Origin: Acanthaster planci
Lineage: Eukaryota; Echinodermata; Asteroidea; Valvatida; Acanthasteridae
Direction: 5' to 3'
Length of the DNA: 64,000 nucleotides
Assembly: GCF_001949145.1 (NCBI RefSeq)
Contig: NW_019091418.1
Location: 2,495,061-2,559,060, forward strand
Shown: positions 21,301-34,600 of the stretch, piece after piece
Layout of the letters: each line of letters opens with the position of its first letter
Numbering within the stretch: the first letter of the stretch is position 1
The notes under the pieces: model-generated
Database searches by the model: none
What the model saw: the letters and a program-made list of their open reading frames with translations, nothing else
Told to the model about the DNA's origin: nothing
Made by a program: the position numbers and the translations under genes

Positions 21301-24300
21301 CTATAGTACCTAACATAAATGTAGAGGATTAAGGGGTTTTTTTTAGGTTTTAGTGATATACATGTAACCTTAGCTTTAACCATTTTTCTTACAATGTTGA
21401 CATTATAATCATAACCGAATAATTGTCACTATGAAGAAATTTACAAAGTTGGACTCAAACCTGTAGCCTCTAAAATCTTGTACAGGCTGTACCACAAACC
21501 TTCATTTGAAAAAGCTTACGACTTCATGACTGCAGCCTTCAAATTTGAAACTAACCTTTCCTGAAAAAAAAAACTCACTGGAGGACTGCTTTACGGATCA
21601 CAATTTGTCAACATATTTTTGAAATTAATGGACTGTTTCAGATTTTTCCTCAATTATGGAGAAAATGCTGTGCATTGAGTACATGTGGGAATAGACACCA
21701 TACCAAGGTACTTAGCAATACCAAGCAATGCAGAGCAACATCATCTATTAAAAGTGACTGGATGTAGATCAAGATACAGGCTGACAGACATTAAACTGAC
21801 ACCTAATACACAGAGGTCCATAAATTGCCCGATGAAGTGTTGAAAGTCTTCTTTTCTTCCTTCCCCAACTCAACAGTCTGAGCCAGATATTAGCAGGCTC
21901 AATCCAGGGCCTGCTCTTAATTAGAGTGGAGTTGTGTAGCTTGGCACCTGTTGTGGAGAGATCAACACCAATCTGCCTGTGGGATCATTTCCTCAGAAGG
22001 GACAAGAAACCTTACAGGTAATAAATTAACAGCTTTGTGTTTAGTTTTAGCTGTTCTGGCTAGGTTTCATTCCTGGCTGTGCCAACAAGGCATGCCTCAG
22101 GATACCATTTTTTCCTCCAAAACCTCTGCAAGGCAAGGACAACTTGGTACAAGTTTCAGTTCGTTCACAGTTACTTATACATCATCTCAAAAGATCAACA
22201 AATTATCAATCTGTCAATCTTTTAGACGCTACAAGTCTCAATCAATGAACAGTTCTGATCTGTTCAATTAGACAGATCAATCAGAAAAGTTGAACTGAGT
22301 GGTCAGACCCTGATGACAACTCACATTCATCACTGTATCAGATTGTAAAAAATATATCATTAGTCAATCAATGAACGATGGAATGTCAATCAGCTCTTGT
22401 CAATCACAAGGTGACATACAATTCAACCGATCAATCAATCTATGACTGTGATCACTTACTTGTTAACCGAACTTGCTATTATCTTCCATTCTATAGCAGA
22501 CAGCTGTACATATTGAATCAACTTACACTGAACTCTTGAACTTAGGGAAAAACTAGTCAGACAAAAACTGAGAGAAAAATCTATTCCTAATTCTGAAGCT
22601 TGCAAAATAATTACTGTTGGCATAGTACAAATGATGACATCAGCAAAGCTATCTGTCGATCTGTCCCAATTACAGCTTTTTAATGCAACTAACCATAATC
22701 GTCAAATCAACACCCAACTTTTCAGTTTTCAAGTTTTTGAGCTGAATGACTTCAATTCCATCTTGACCCTGTTTATATCCCAGAACCAATATGCATCGTC
22801 TCTGAAGCACCCTTGGACATTCCATTTGTTATACAATTTTGAAGAGCACGTTCAACTTCCATGAAACCACATAATGCCTTTTATTTGATTAGTCAACTTT
22901 CCTGACAGCTCATGCCTCTCGATGCACAACAATTCACAAGCCAATTTGCACAGCCCAGATATGATGGCAGTGTTGTTCTACACACAACAGTTGAACTGAA
23001 GTGTTCAAATGAAAGTCACCAAGCACTAAGGTACCAGCATAGCGATCATTTACTCAATCCAATGGGGCATTTATGTTTCCCTACCCCACAGACCCCTTTC
23101 CAGGGCTTCATCTTGTGACCGTATTTCCATGTTTGCATTTCATCAAAATACTCTGAAATGGAAACTTTGCTGGGTCAGGCAAAATGCGTGTTTTTATGAA
23201 ATGGTTCTTGAAAGTGGGTCAGCTCAGGGTTACTTAGACCCTACTCAAACAGGCTGTCTTTTCTCAGCAACCTAGTTTGGCTTTTGATGCAGTCATTACT
23301 GTGGACAAAACCTTTTGTACTCAGCTCCCATTGCACCCATTTTCCCATGATTGCTGTAGCATGACCTGGACAGATTCTAGATCCGCAAATAGCAGGTGTG
23401 TCTCTGCTGCCTGAAATGTATTCATAGTTCACTTATGGGGAACCTAAAAATCCAACCCCAACTGAGAAACCAAGTTGAAATAAATACATTCTGTTGATTT
23501 ACTAAAAAAGCCATTTAAATGCTAGTGCAGTGTTTTTACTTTTTAATCTCAACTGACTTACTTGAAAATCTTTTAATTGACAATCTTTTAATTTTGCTTA
23601 AACAGACAAAACTGCGAATAATTCTTAACTCCTAAATTCCTGTACAGTGAATGTAACTGAAGCCAAGATTGTTGGGCAACCTGATTTTTTGTCCATTTTC
23701 CAAACCTTATTTTCGTCAAGCAAGTCCCTGACCTGATTTCTACTCCTGTTGCTACCAATCTTGAGCAATTAATTAATCAGAGCAAATCTAATTAAAACAT
23801 GGAAAAAAGACCGGCTGAAATACAATCCATCCACCTCAATTTTTAATTTCTCAGCTAATGCACATCCCGAGTGAGTTGTCCATTTTGTGGCTGACTGGTC
23901 AGCAAATGAGTCAGAAGTCAGCTGCTTCAACAAATGACCAAGCAAATAAGGCAATATTTGCACTACGACCTCTGTGGCTTAGCATATTGACCAGTGGTCA
24001 GTGCAACAGAGGAGAGTAAAGAGACACCACTTTGCTGGTTTTTCCTTTGCTCTGGCACAACAGCAGAGAAATATTAGCAAGTATAATCACCAATAATTTT
24101 TTTTTCTTTTTAATCAAACATTGCTTTCCAAAGATAAGGTCAAAATTCCTGCATGCCAACTGATCTCTGAGACTCATTTACCTGGTCAGATTCTTGAAAT
24201 GTCTTGCTTCTTCACTTGGTATCTCAATTTTCCCTTCTAATCCAAAGGAATGATTTTGAGGTTGAAAACAAGCTCTTGTTCACAAAGTTCAAACAGAAAA

Positions 24301-26908
24301 TAGTTTTAGAAGTCCACTTTAAAATATAAACCAGATATGATCCTTTTTGTGATTGACAATTGAGCTGCAAGTCCAGCAAACTAATCAGGGATAAAAGAAA
24401 AGCCTGCTGGGGCGCCATCATCAATTATATCTATGCCTGACTGAGAAATACAAACTTGAGAGACAGAGAAAGTACATGAAGAATGCCCTGAGCCTGGAGA
24501 GAATCTTGAGAAATTGAGAATTGTGTGATGGCGATGATGGAAGGAAACCACTGGTGGCAGCTTTTCGGCCTGAGTGATTGCACAGGTGGCAGGATCATTG
24601 TCAGAGGAACAGGGATGCTGCTGATATAACCGAACCCCCATCCTCTTTGTCTTAAAGAGCTCGGTTGAGGACAATGACCTGATGACATCATCGCTAGGCT
24701 TAGAGTTCAAAAGAGCGTAATCTTGGCGTTAACGCTTGACATGACAAATTGCTCTTTACAGTCAATCACAGCAATGGCTGTGTATCTGGTGAAAATGTCT
24801 TTAAAGGCATATTGCAAAGTAGAGTATCCTGTCGAGTTGCTCACTTGTCTTCCTTATCATTCAGGTCTCAGGAATGGGCTGAAATTTAAAATGCAAATTC
24901 ATTTCTAAGATGAAAACCAATTAGGGAAGAGCTAACTGAATTTCTTCACCACAATAATCCCTGGGTTCTTTTCCAAACATAGCAATGAGGTTTTGCGAAA
25001 TGGATATGCTTTATCAATATGTACATGTAACCTCTTTATTGGTTTCATTTTGTATCTATCGGAATGAGTGATTTGCTGGTCAACTTTAGAAAATTAAGAA
25101 ACACAGCTCATTAAAAATTTTCAACCTTGCAAATTAAAATACATCATACAACCATTAACCTTGATGGAGATTTTACAAATTAATGTATGCCCACAATGAT
25201 TAATAATCAACACTTCACCAAATGCCTTCAGCAATATAAACTGATATTCATTCTCCTTTGTTCTATTAGCAACACCCCTCCCATTCCCAACTCCATGCTC
25301 AGGACAATGACCCTGATGATGTCACCAGGGACGGCCGCCACCGAATGCCCAGGGTTAATGAACTAGCACTTTTCACCATCGACCATGTAATGTGGGGCTT
25401 GCAGAGGGAAACAGAATAGCAGAACTTGACAACTCTTGATGGCTTTCAACTGGCCTACAGGAAAATATCTCTCTCTTGTTCCAATGAGTCTTTTCAGATG
25501 TTTTTCAGAATTAAATTTACTACGTCACACTTTTCAAAGAAGTAACAAATGCCTCGAGCCCATTTGATTTCACAAACCTTCTTTGGGCTTGGAGCTGAAG
25601 TCGATGAGTATTTTCCTGAATACTCTCTTTCAGTAAATTAAAATTGGAAAATTAGAACATCTGATTCACTATCATATGCAAAACACTGAAATAAAACAAA
25701 CACAAATATAAGAAATCCGGTTGTGCAGGTTCATACATGTACAAAATCAGAAACCTGTACTTTTGGACACTCAAGTATACTGTTCGTGCCTGAAAAACTT
25801 CAATTTTTCTAAATTGGATAACGTAGAAGATTGCAACCATAACCCCCTGGACATTTTGTTTTGTGAGCTCCCAATTAACTTAGCTGATACACCAAGAAGA
25901 TTCCCGGCAGGTATGCAATCTATATTGTAAGGTATTGCAGATTCCAATCCCTCTTGCTACCAGTGATGCATCTCCTAAAGTGTTCAAAAACCTGGCCAGC
26001 CAAATGTACCATGAATTCCTTGACACAGGGATAGATGTCTATTCTCCAATGGGTGATTAAAATCCACGTGACAACAAAGAAGCTGGCACTGCAATAGCAC
26101 TCAGTGCTGAATGAGTTTATTCACATTATCCACTTGGAAGACACTTGGACTGGAATTAATGTGACAATACCTTTGCATGGCACACTCGGCAAAAGATTGA
26201 TGTCTGTGATATTCCATTCATTTCATAGCATAATTACCCTTTCGGGGTCACAAGAACTTTTATTTTGGACACATACATAAAAAAATTGAAATGGATGGAA
26301 TTCAATTAGGGTTTTGAATGAGAAAATTGACCTAACAATATTAATGAAAATGAAGTTGAGAGGTGATTTAATGCAATGAACTGTGATAAATGTGATTTCA
26401 TAAATTAATTTTTTTGTACTGCCGATGAGACGCAGCGCAGTTGCTTAGTGATAACAGCATGGCAGTTATAACTGGTTAAAGAAGTGACCAATTTAAGAAT
26501 TAGGCCTACTGCTGGAAACAGGCCAATCAGAAAAAAAATGAAAATGACAAAGACAAGGTCTTGTGTCCCTGCACAGTACTGTTGGCCGGCAAGCATCAAA
26601 GAGATTAATCTCATTGGAGATTCATCATTACCTACCTTCCCCTTGCTCGTTTTAGACATGCTCACTGTCAAACACGGCAAAGAAAACCATTTCAATGATT
26701 TCCATGATTAAAACTCCCTGGATCTTGATGCTACAAATTTTGATAAATGACTCAAGTGTCTTCACGAGGCTTGTCTTCTCTCTTTTTGGGGGAGAAGGGG
26801 AGAATACCTAGTTCTTGCCTGTTCCCTGTGACAGGCAATGTTCAGTGAAAGAGATTAATTGTTGCCCCACATGTACAAAGGAAAAAAAATCACACGACAA
26901 AGGCCCAC
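21301..26908. other. Non-coding stretch
   Basis: No exon is supported in this 5.6 kb. Bases 22190-22450 are rich in gatcaat/tcaatcaat words (a loose low-complexity patch). A few longer ORFs here (for example near 24431-24691) lack splice support or familiar motifs. It is probably intronic or intergenic. Confidence 0.4.
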
Positions 26909-27102
26909 CTAACACCGACTAGGTGTGAGCGGAATTCAGTCGCCGCCAGTCTCAGAGAGCGGACTGGGTGGCGGCGTGATAAATCTTGGGAGCGCTGGAG
27001 TGATGAATCGTTTGAGAGCATGCCGCCTCGTGTTGCCGCAGCATCCCTCTCTGTCGTATGCTGGCAGTCGCCGTCACTTCTCAGGCTTTTGTACTCCAGC
27101 AT
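26909..27102 (-). CDS. Candidate CpG-rich start exon, unknown protein
   Basis: A minus-strand ORF begins at ATG 27100-27102 with an in-frame tga two codons upstream. It runs about 64 codons to a good donor (AG/GTGGGC) at 26909. The islet has many CpGs in sharp contrast to its AT-rich surroundings. The predicted sequence starts MLEYKSLRSDGDC and is rich in Arg, Ser and His with no hydrophobic segment. It could be an upstream exon of KIF26 or of another gene, as strand and position allow either. I do not recognise it, and it does not show the first CxxC motif expected early in KIF26. Confidence 0.3.
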
Positions 27103-30100
27103 CGATTCTCAACACCCATGATTGGGCAGATCAGTTTGTTTCATGCCATTGCTATTGATCATAATCAACAAAGGACAGGGCTAGATGCCGCTCGGCACTC
27201 CCATCCCGATTGGTTATAGGATATTTTTCCCCCTTTTTTTTGTTTCTAGTTCCTTTTTTGTCCAAGGATCCCCTGCATCTGTGGGGAATTGGGCACGTGC
27301 TACACCAAGCTATTAGCAACACCCAATTGCACAATTCAAATAGGTCTCCCTATGGACTGCACATATCATTGTTACATCCACTCCTATTTATCATCTACGC
27401 TCTGGACAAAGCAAACTCCCACCCAATCTCACTTTCTCACCATTTTGACCAATTTGTCTTCTCCAGTCCATCACAGGGTCAGCACTGAAACATCCCTTCA
27501 GTTGACTTACTGCTCAAATGGATGGACACAAATCTAAGCCAAAAAAAAATGTTTTTACCTTTCTCTGGAGGGGCTAAGAGCAGGATTACAATCAGAATGA
27601 TTAATGTGACAAAATGACAACGATGTATGTATACCCTCAGGTTATGTGTCAACTAATGGCCAATGCATATGTAACTTTAGCTTGGTTACACGAGAAGACA
27701 AAAGTTTATGAGGATAAGGCTTCAGGTGTAGATGAACATGTGTAAATTCCATCCATGGTTTTATGGCAAAATGTGCTGTATAAACACACCATTAATCTAC
27801 CCAGGACATTTACTTATTAGTGTTTCCATAGTAGGCCTGCTGCACATTTACCCTCTTTAAAATCCAGTGCTTTTTCTTTTTAATAAAGGAACAGGTTTTC
27901 TTTTCTGTTTTCTCTTTTTCTACAGGAGTCCTTGACGTGATACAGCTATGTAGCTTCTGCACAAGACTGATGGAAAAAAACCAGAAAAGAGAACAAGTGT
28001 TGATGAGAACACATTATGTACAAGAAAAAAAGCTATATGCAGTTCCATGGACTGTTCATCCACGTCAGAAATTGTGATCAACACTTCATTTGACTTGATC
28101 CGCTTTATTTTCAAGATACATAGGCCTATAGATTAGTTTTATCACACATTTTATCACACACATATATCTCTGCAAAGAACACAGTGGTATATTCTGCAAA
28201 TTTAAGAAGAAATTAAGGCTCCAAGTCATCCCCATCACAGGTGTCATCCACCATTTCCCTAATTCACGCCACAAACAAACAAAAACTTGCCAATTTAAGA
28301 ATGTTTCCCCCAAATATGAAATCCAAAATTGAGGATACGAGGGAAGAATTGTTGCACAGCATGCTGCAGCTATAAATCATTCCAACTGGGCAACACACTC
28401 CCTCTGGACTTCTAATTAAACCCATTGTGCTTCAAGTAGTAAATTATGAAATAAAAATCAATTGTCCTTCACAAGGCTCCTGATAACAGTCTTGACTCAG
28501 GCGTCCAGACACAGCGGCCAGCCTACAAAGAAAACTGACCTCATTGGTTATGACAGCCAATCAGATCCTTCGTTTAAGACACAATATTACCAGCCACAAT
28601 GATAAATCCAGACAGCCAAGATACAATGAGCTGTGCACTTTCTTAGCTGAGACACCACCATGAGTTTTAATGCAAGAATTTTAGCCTACTTATTTGATAT
28701 CAGGACAGCCTGCTAGCATAATTCAACAATTTTCCTACCTGATGGTGACATTTTTCACGCAAGTTAGGCTGAGTATTAAAACAAGGATTCTGCTCCCAAA
28801 ATAATTTCCTCAATTGTCTGGTTGGAAAAATAAAGTTAGATAATAAATAATGCTGTGACGTTTCCACTGCCATAAGTCACAAGTGTGTTTTCAACTGCTA
28901 CCACTTTCATTCTTCGAAAGATTTCTGGACGAAAAAGCAAAAAACAATTAATGAAAAAGGAGAGGAGCCTTGAATAAATGTGTAACAGTAAGCACTTGAT
29001 GTTCACTCCACGGTAACTTCTATTGTCAAATTCACAAATTTGGCAAAGAATTTCCTGTCTTCTTTCCTACCTTTTTTGTTGTTCACAAATCTCCTCGTAT
29101 GTCACTACTTACACTGCTAAATCCAAGCCACAATTGAAACACTCAAGCCTCAGAAACATACACAAGCTCCTCTCACCAACAAACAGAATACCTCTTTAAC
29201 ATCATCTTCAACCCGACAGTCAGGAAATTGCAACAGCTTTGAAGTTAATGAATGAGAGACCGCAGTGGCAACACTTAAGACAACCGATGAACTGAATGTT
29301 TACTTAAATTAAGCGGCAAAAGGGAAAGCGCCATTGTCAAAGCATAACAAACAGAGACAGCCTAATCGCGATAGGTGAACATACTCTGACTAATATTAAA
29401 GTATCCCTCAGTGAAATATAACGATACACAGTACCAGAACTTCAAGAGGAAAAAAAATCGATCTGTGATAGCAACAAATATTTCAATTTTAAAGGCAACT
29501 CATTTAGAAGACTGGAATTGAACACAAGTATGTGGTTATAGACTGATGTAAAAGGAATGGTATTGTATTCAAGGAAATTGCCAGAGTTATTAAACTATTT
29601 CCAAGTACCAATAATACAAAGGGCAGTTTTCTCTTCAACTAGGAAGAATCATCTATTGGTTCAATTTATTATAATAAATTTGTCTTGTTATAGGTATTGC
29701 TCAATATGGAAACTTGTACATGTATATTGTGTATATTTGTAGATCATTTAGAAACCTACACTTCAGTTTTCATATCCACCCTAAAAGGATATTCGCATAT
29801 CACACTGACTAGTTCACGGTTACTGATCAAGCATCTCATAATGGGTTGCCTAGTGCCACCACAAACGTCTGCTGGTGATATCAAGACAAACAATTGGTTC
29901 TATTTTTCTCCATACAAGGTGTGAAATAGAGAGCTTTCCCTGTCACAATTCCCCAAAACGATGAACTTGAAACCAGAATTGACAATGCCTGTTTACATGA
30001 ATCAAGCATGCGCAATGGACAAATATAAAAGTTTCCAATCAGCATAAAGAGTTTCTTTCATAATTAATTCTCTTCTCCCAAGACCACATGTTGTCCACCT

Positions 30101-31526
30101 TGCAGCTAGCCCCCTTGGCACTTTGCCAAATGAAAAAAACAGTGACACTTTTTAGGAAAACAAAGGGTTTGAGAGTAACACAAGTACCTGTAACCACTTA
30201 AACTCCTTCACTGGAAACAGAACAGCCTCATCTGATTTAAATCACCCAGAAAATAGACACATTTTGGAACATAATAGACAAAATACATGCTGATATTGTA
30301 TTTTTATCAAAAAATAAATAAGATCACACTAAAAAATTTCAAAAACTGGAAATATAAATTGAAAGTAGTAATTTAAAAAATATTTTTTTCCTATTTTTAT
30401 GAGACCTTGAAATTTACCTCATGAAGGCAAGAATGTTTTGTTTTACTGACTGGCTGCTTTGATACATCCATACAAGTACATCTTGTAGTCGGTACGTGGA
30501 GTTCAATCATTTTTCAAACATCAGAAGTTTCAGGTTACATGAAGAAAAGGGCTGGATTTAGCAAGGGCCCAATTTCACTGATGGCCCGGCCCAAATTGGG
30601 CATCATGAGGATTTGCTTTGGTTGTTTTGTTTGTATGTTTTTACAGGGGGTGGCTCAGTTGTTGCTTAGGGGAAGGGGACAGAGAAAGAACTAATTTTAA
30701 AACATTTCATTCTGGAGAAAGATATAAATGACAAGAAAACCAGGAATCTTAAATTTACATGTACAAGTGACATTTTAAAGTCAGAATGGTAAATTCTGAA
30801 CTTACAAACCGTAACATTGTGTCTACAGCAATGTTAGGGAGCAAGCAACATGTACCATCTCTTCCATGTACTTCAGCTACTGAGAGCCAGTCCTCTAGTA
30901 ACCTTGTGATAGAGAGGTGCAACAGTGATGTGGTATAGCCCCCTCTACAGTCTCATTACCTGCATGTAGCATAATTCCCAGCCTTTCAGAGCTGGTCTGG
31001 CTTGTGTTCTGTAGTGAGGTTAAATGCACACATTGAGCTTGTTCATGCACATGTAGAGTGAAGTGTGCAGATTTTTAGTTGGTTTTCAGTGCCACAAAAA
31101 CACAATGACACATTTAAGAAGTTGGAGGGGCTTCTTCTGTGGGTCTCTAACAAAATATGTCCCGGAAATTCTGAAAAAAAGTCAAATTAACTTTGAAAGC
31201 TTTAATTTACAGCAGATAAGATTAAAATGAAGATGTTTATTTTAACAAACATGTCAGTAACATTTATGTATTCTCTTTGAAACAAATGAGACACACTATA
31301 TTATATAGGGCTCTCTGTCAAGGTACCATACAATGTGCAGCAAACATTTCTGAATAAGAGTTAGAAAAACCAAAGCCCTTGTCTACAGCTCAAAGCTAGC
31401 AATATCCACACGCTGTCATCAACTGTTGGATTCCATTCTGCAAAAAAGTAATTTGCAATTTGAATTTCTGCTCTACAATTTGACCATTGACTTTGAAATT
31501 CTTGAAGAGGTGTCTCATTTGTAAGC
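27103..31526. other. Non-coding stretch
   Basis: There is no supported exon. The sequence is AT-rich with scattered homopolymer runs (for example cccccttttttttt near 27228). It is probably intronic or intergenic. Confidence 0.4.
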
Positions 31527-31600
31527 AGAATTCGTTGGCTTAGTGGGTAATTTTGTGGCTGTCATATCAGCTGTCATAGTTTAAATCAGCCTGTGCATGA
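31527..31600 (+). repeat. tRNA-derived SINE head (degenerate)
   Basis: tggcttagtgg (31536-31546) fits the Pol III A-box consensus exactly. agtttaaatca (31578-31588) is a degraded B box at normal tRNA spacing. The intervening sequence looks like tRNA anticodon-arm remains but does not fold cleanly. A SINE head is the best reading, and a chance match is possible. Confidence 0.4.
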
Positions 31601-34600
31601 AAGAATTCACAATCATAAAGACGACAAATATAGTGATAAAGTCGCCTGCAGTGTCTGGCCACAGGCATCCATTCTATGAATTCTCTCACACACTTCCTGA
31701 TGCTTCTTCTCTCAAAAAGACCAAGACTATTATCTCTCTGTGCCTACCCCCCCTCCCCCAATCTTCCAGCCTGTCTCTGGATCAGATAAACAACAGATGT
31801 CCCCAGCCAATCATCACACTAAGGAACATTCTAACTTCAGACAGGACCAAGAGCAGATCAACACTCCTGCGGTTACAGACCACACATATGATATTTACAT
31901 TACTGACAGGAAGACAGCAGGGAAGGATGGGCACTGAGATGAGACTGAGGAGACCCAATCCCCTTCCCTCATCTGCTGCATTTTATGGGTGAAATAAAGC
32001 CAGTCCATGATTCACGCATTTTTGGGGGAAGAGTCAGCCTGGGGGGGTGGGGAGGGGAACCCAGAACAGACAGTGGCAGGATTGATGAGGAAACTTATGA
32101 AATGGAGAAAGGACAGGGCAAGAGCATAATAAACACAATGGGTTGTAATGAAGCTTATAGAAGCTTAGGAATAAGGAAAGAGAGGTAAATTGGTAACTGT
32201 AAACAGAATCAATTATTTGTGATGTGAACTATCATTAGACATAACACATCACTGGATAATATACTTTTTGTCAACTCAAACACCAAAAAGCTTGGCCACA
32301 TAGTTTCTAAATCTGTCTCCTCTATCTTTTAATAATGTCTTTCACACACGTCACAGGATAATTTCGTTCATTTAAAAAAACTACATAATGACAGTTAATG
32401 TTTGTCACTTAAAGTAAAGAAAACTTTGCCCTTAAAACAATTGTAGTACAAAATGTTTTTATATATCACTTAAGAACAACAAAAGACACAATTAGAAAAA
32501 AAACTTTTTCAGTCATATTTCCCTGATGTTATTTTGTCAATTACATGCACTTTTACCTTCAAACCTCGAGGAAAATGCCAAAAGCCTATATACAAGGTTG
32601 CTGCCCCAGTACAACAATTGACAACAACACTATTACTGACTGCCAATACGGTGACTTTCCTGTCTTCAACTAAGCACAAGGTTTCTTGTTTTCCTATTAA
32701 CAAACACCCCGGCCCTCTTTAGAGCTCAAAAATCTCAAGCCAACAACATCCAGCAAACGTTAAAGAGATCAGGAATGCAACAACAATCGAATAAAATGTC
32801 TTTAGGATTTGTAACACTTCAAGAATGCTTTGAGCAGGCCGCAGCTTCATCAAATAGCCATTGAAATGTCGAAGTAAACAAGCACAATACACATTACGTG
32901 AGGGTACACATGCCAGCCGCTGCTTGGATGATGACAATGTTGGTATGTGTTTTGAGTAGACAGTCAGATAAGCAGACACATGGTGTCAAAAGCGGGTTGA
33001 ACTAATAGAAAGATTAAGATTGAAGTAGTCAGGGTGGCCGAGCATACTAGCAACAGTTACACGAAGATGGTTACAGCTACACAAAGACAAGCAGACAGAA
33101 TGACAAACAGCCACAAGAGGAGATTAATAGAAGAAACACACAGAGGCAAAAAAAACTCAGGAAAAACCACCCAGGTTGGGGAAACAGTCTGCAGTAGACT
33201 GACAAAACCTGGGTTCATTACAAGAAATAACACAACTGTTTTCTGTTTGTGAGAAGATTATTTTGTGCAAATAGACAATGCCTAATATTGCTACATGGTG
33301 ACGTCTATGGATTGACAAAACCAGGATGGATTTGTTGAATGAAAAAACCCATTCAGTGGTCCAAACCGGTCTGATTGGGGCAGGCAGGCAAAAAAGTGGT
33401 TCAACTTGTGCTTGTCACAGCGCCCTCTGTGTTGGAGAATAGTCCACTTGTACATGTAGCTCTTTGACCAAAATCAAGAGACCAACAGTCAGGGAGATGA
33501 ACCAAATTCAGAAATCTCTTGTCCTGATTTAATAGTTCCTCAACTACAATACAGCTGCTTCTAACCAAGTCTGAACAAGCCAATACAAGAAATCTGGATT
33601 GCAGAATAAACAGATGTTGAATTGTTGATGTTGAAAATCAGTGGGGCGGCTTTGATCTCCACCCCTCATCACGGTCACTGCTATCCAAAAACAATCACAT
33701 GGCTGATTGTTTGCTGTCAACTTCCACAAATCAGAATCATAATCTTAAAATTGGAAACAAAAATGTGCAATCAAACAGAAAGCCAGGAATCTGCCGTATT
33801 TTATGACTGAGGAGGCCGTCCATCTAAACATTGGCAGTTGTATTTATTTGTCATTTACTAGAACATGATGTAGAGGCCCCCTCATCCCGTCTTGTCAAAC
33901 ACATAGATTCATGGTGTCTACTGTAACTAATTCAAACCATAAATCTTTCAAATATTTAGATTGTTTTTATACACTGGCATAAATTAAGGTTTTGTAGTTG
34001 AAGATACTCTGGGTTCCTTGGAAAGTCAAGATGATGATTCAAGAATGAGTTTATGAACATTTGGATCAGTTCCAATTCAGCCATGAAATAGAAAATTGTT
34101 GCTCATGTTTTGTAAAAAGTAAAGCTAACCTGAAGTACATGTACATTAATGGACTAGCTCAAATAGGTCAATGCTTGCTGGACTGGCATCTCTCCTTTGT
34201 GTCCTACAAACTTTAACAAGCTTTTCCTCTTAGAATGTGTTCTGTCAAGCTCACTTTCTCTAACCTCCAAATAATGATCAGGGCGACAGTCATGGATTTG
34301 AACGCTGTACTGTTATCAAAGAAAAAAGTGTATGAACGGAGTCACCAAGTACAAGATTTCTTTTTTCCAAACTGCATGCACTGTATTGTGATTCCAGTAA
34401 GAATTTGACATGAATTTCTCAACAAAACCAGTTACACTGTCTTAGACCTGAAGTAATAACGTGAGTTGGTGTCCCCTATGTTTGGCATCGCTATGCATGT
34501 GGTATTGTTATGAGAATCCTTTCTAAAATGAAAACAGAGATATGAAAGGACAAACACAGTGATGCGCAAAGATCACATGTCCACGTCTGTCCAAATCAAG

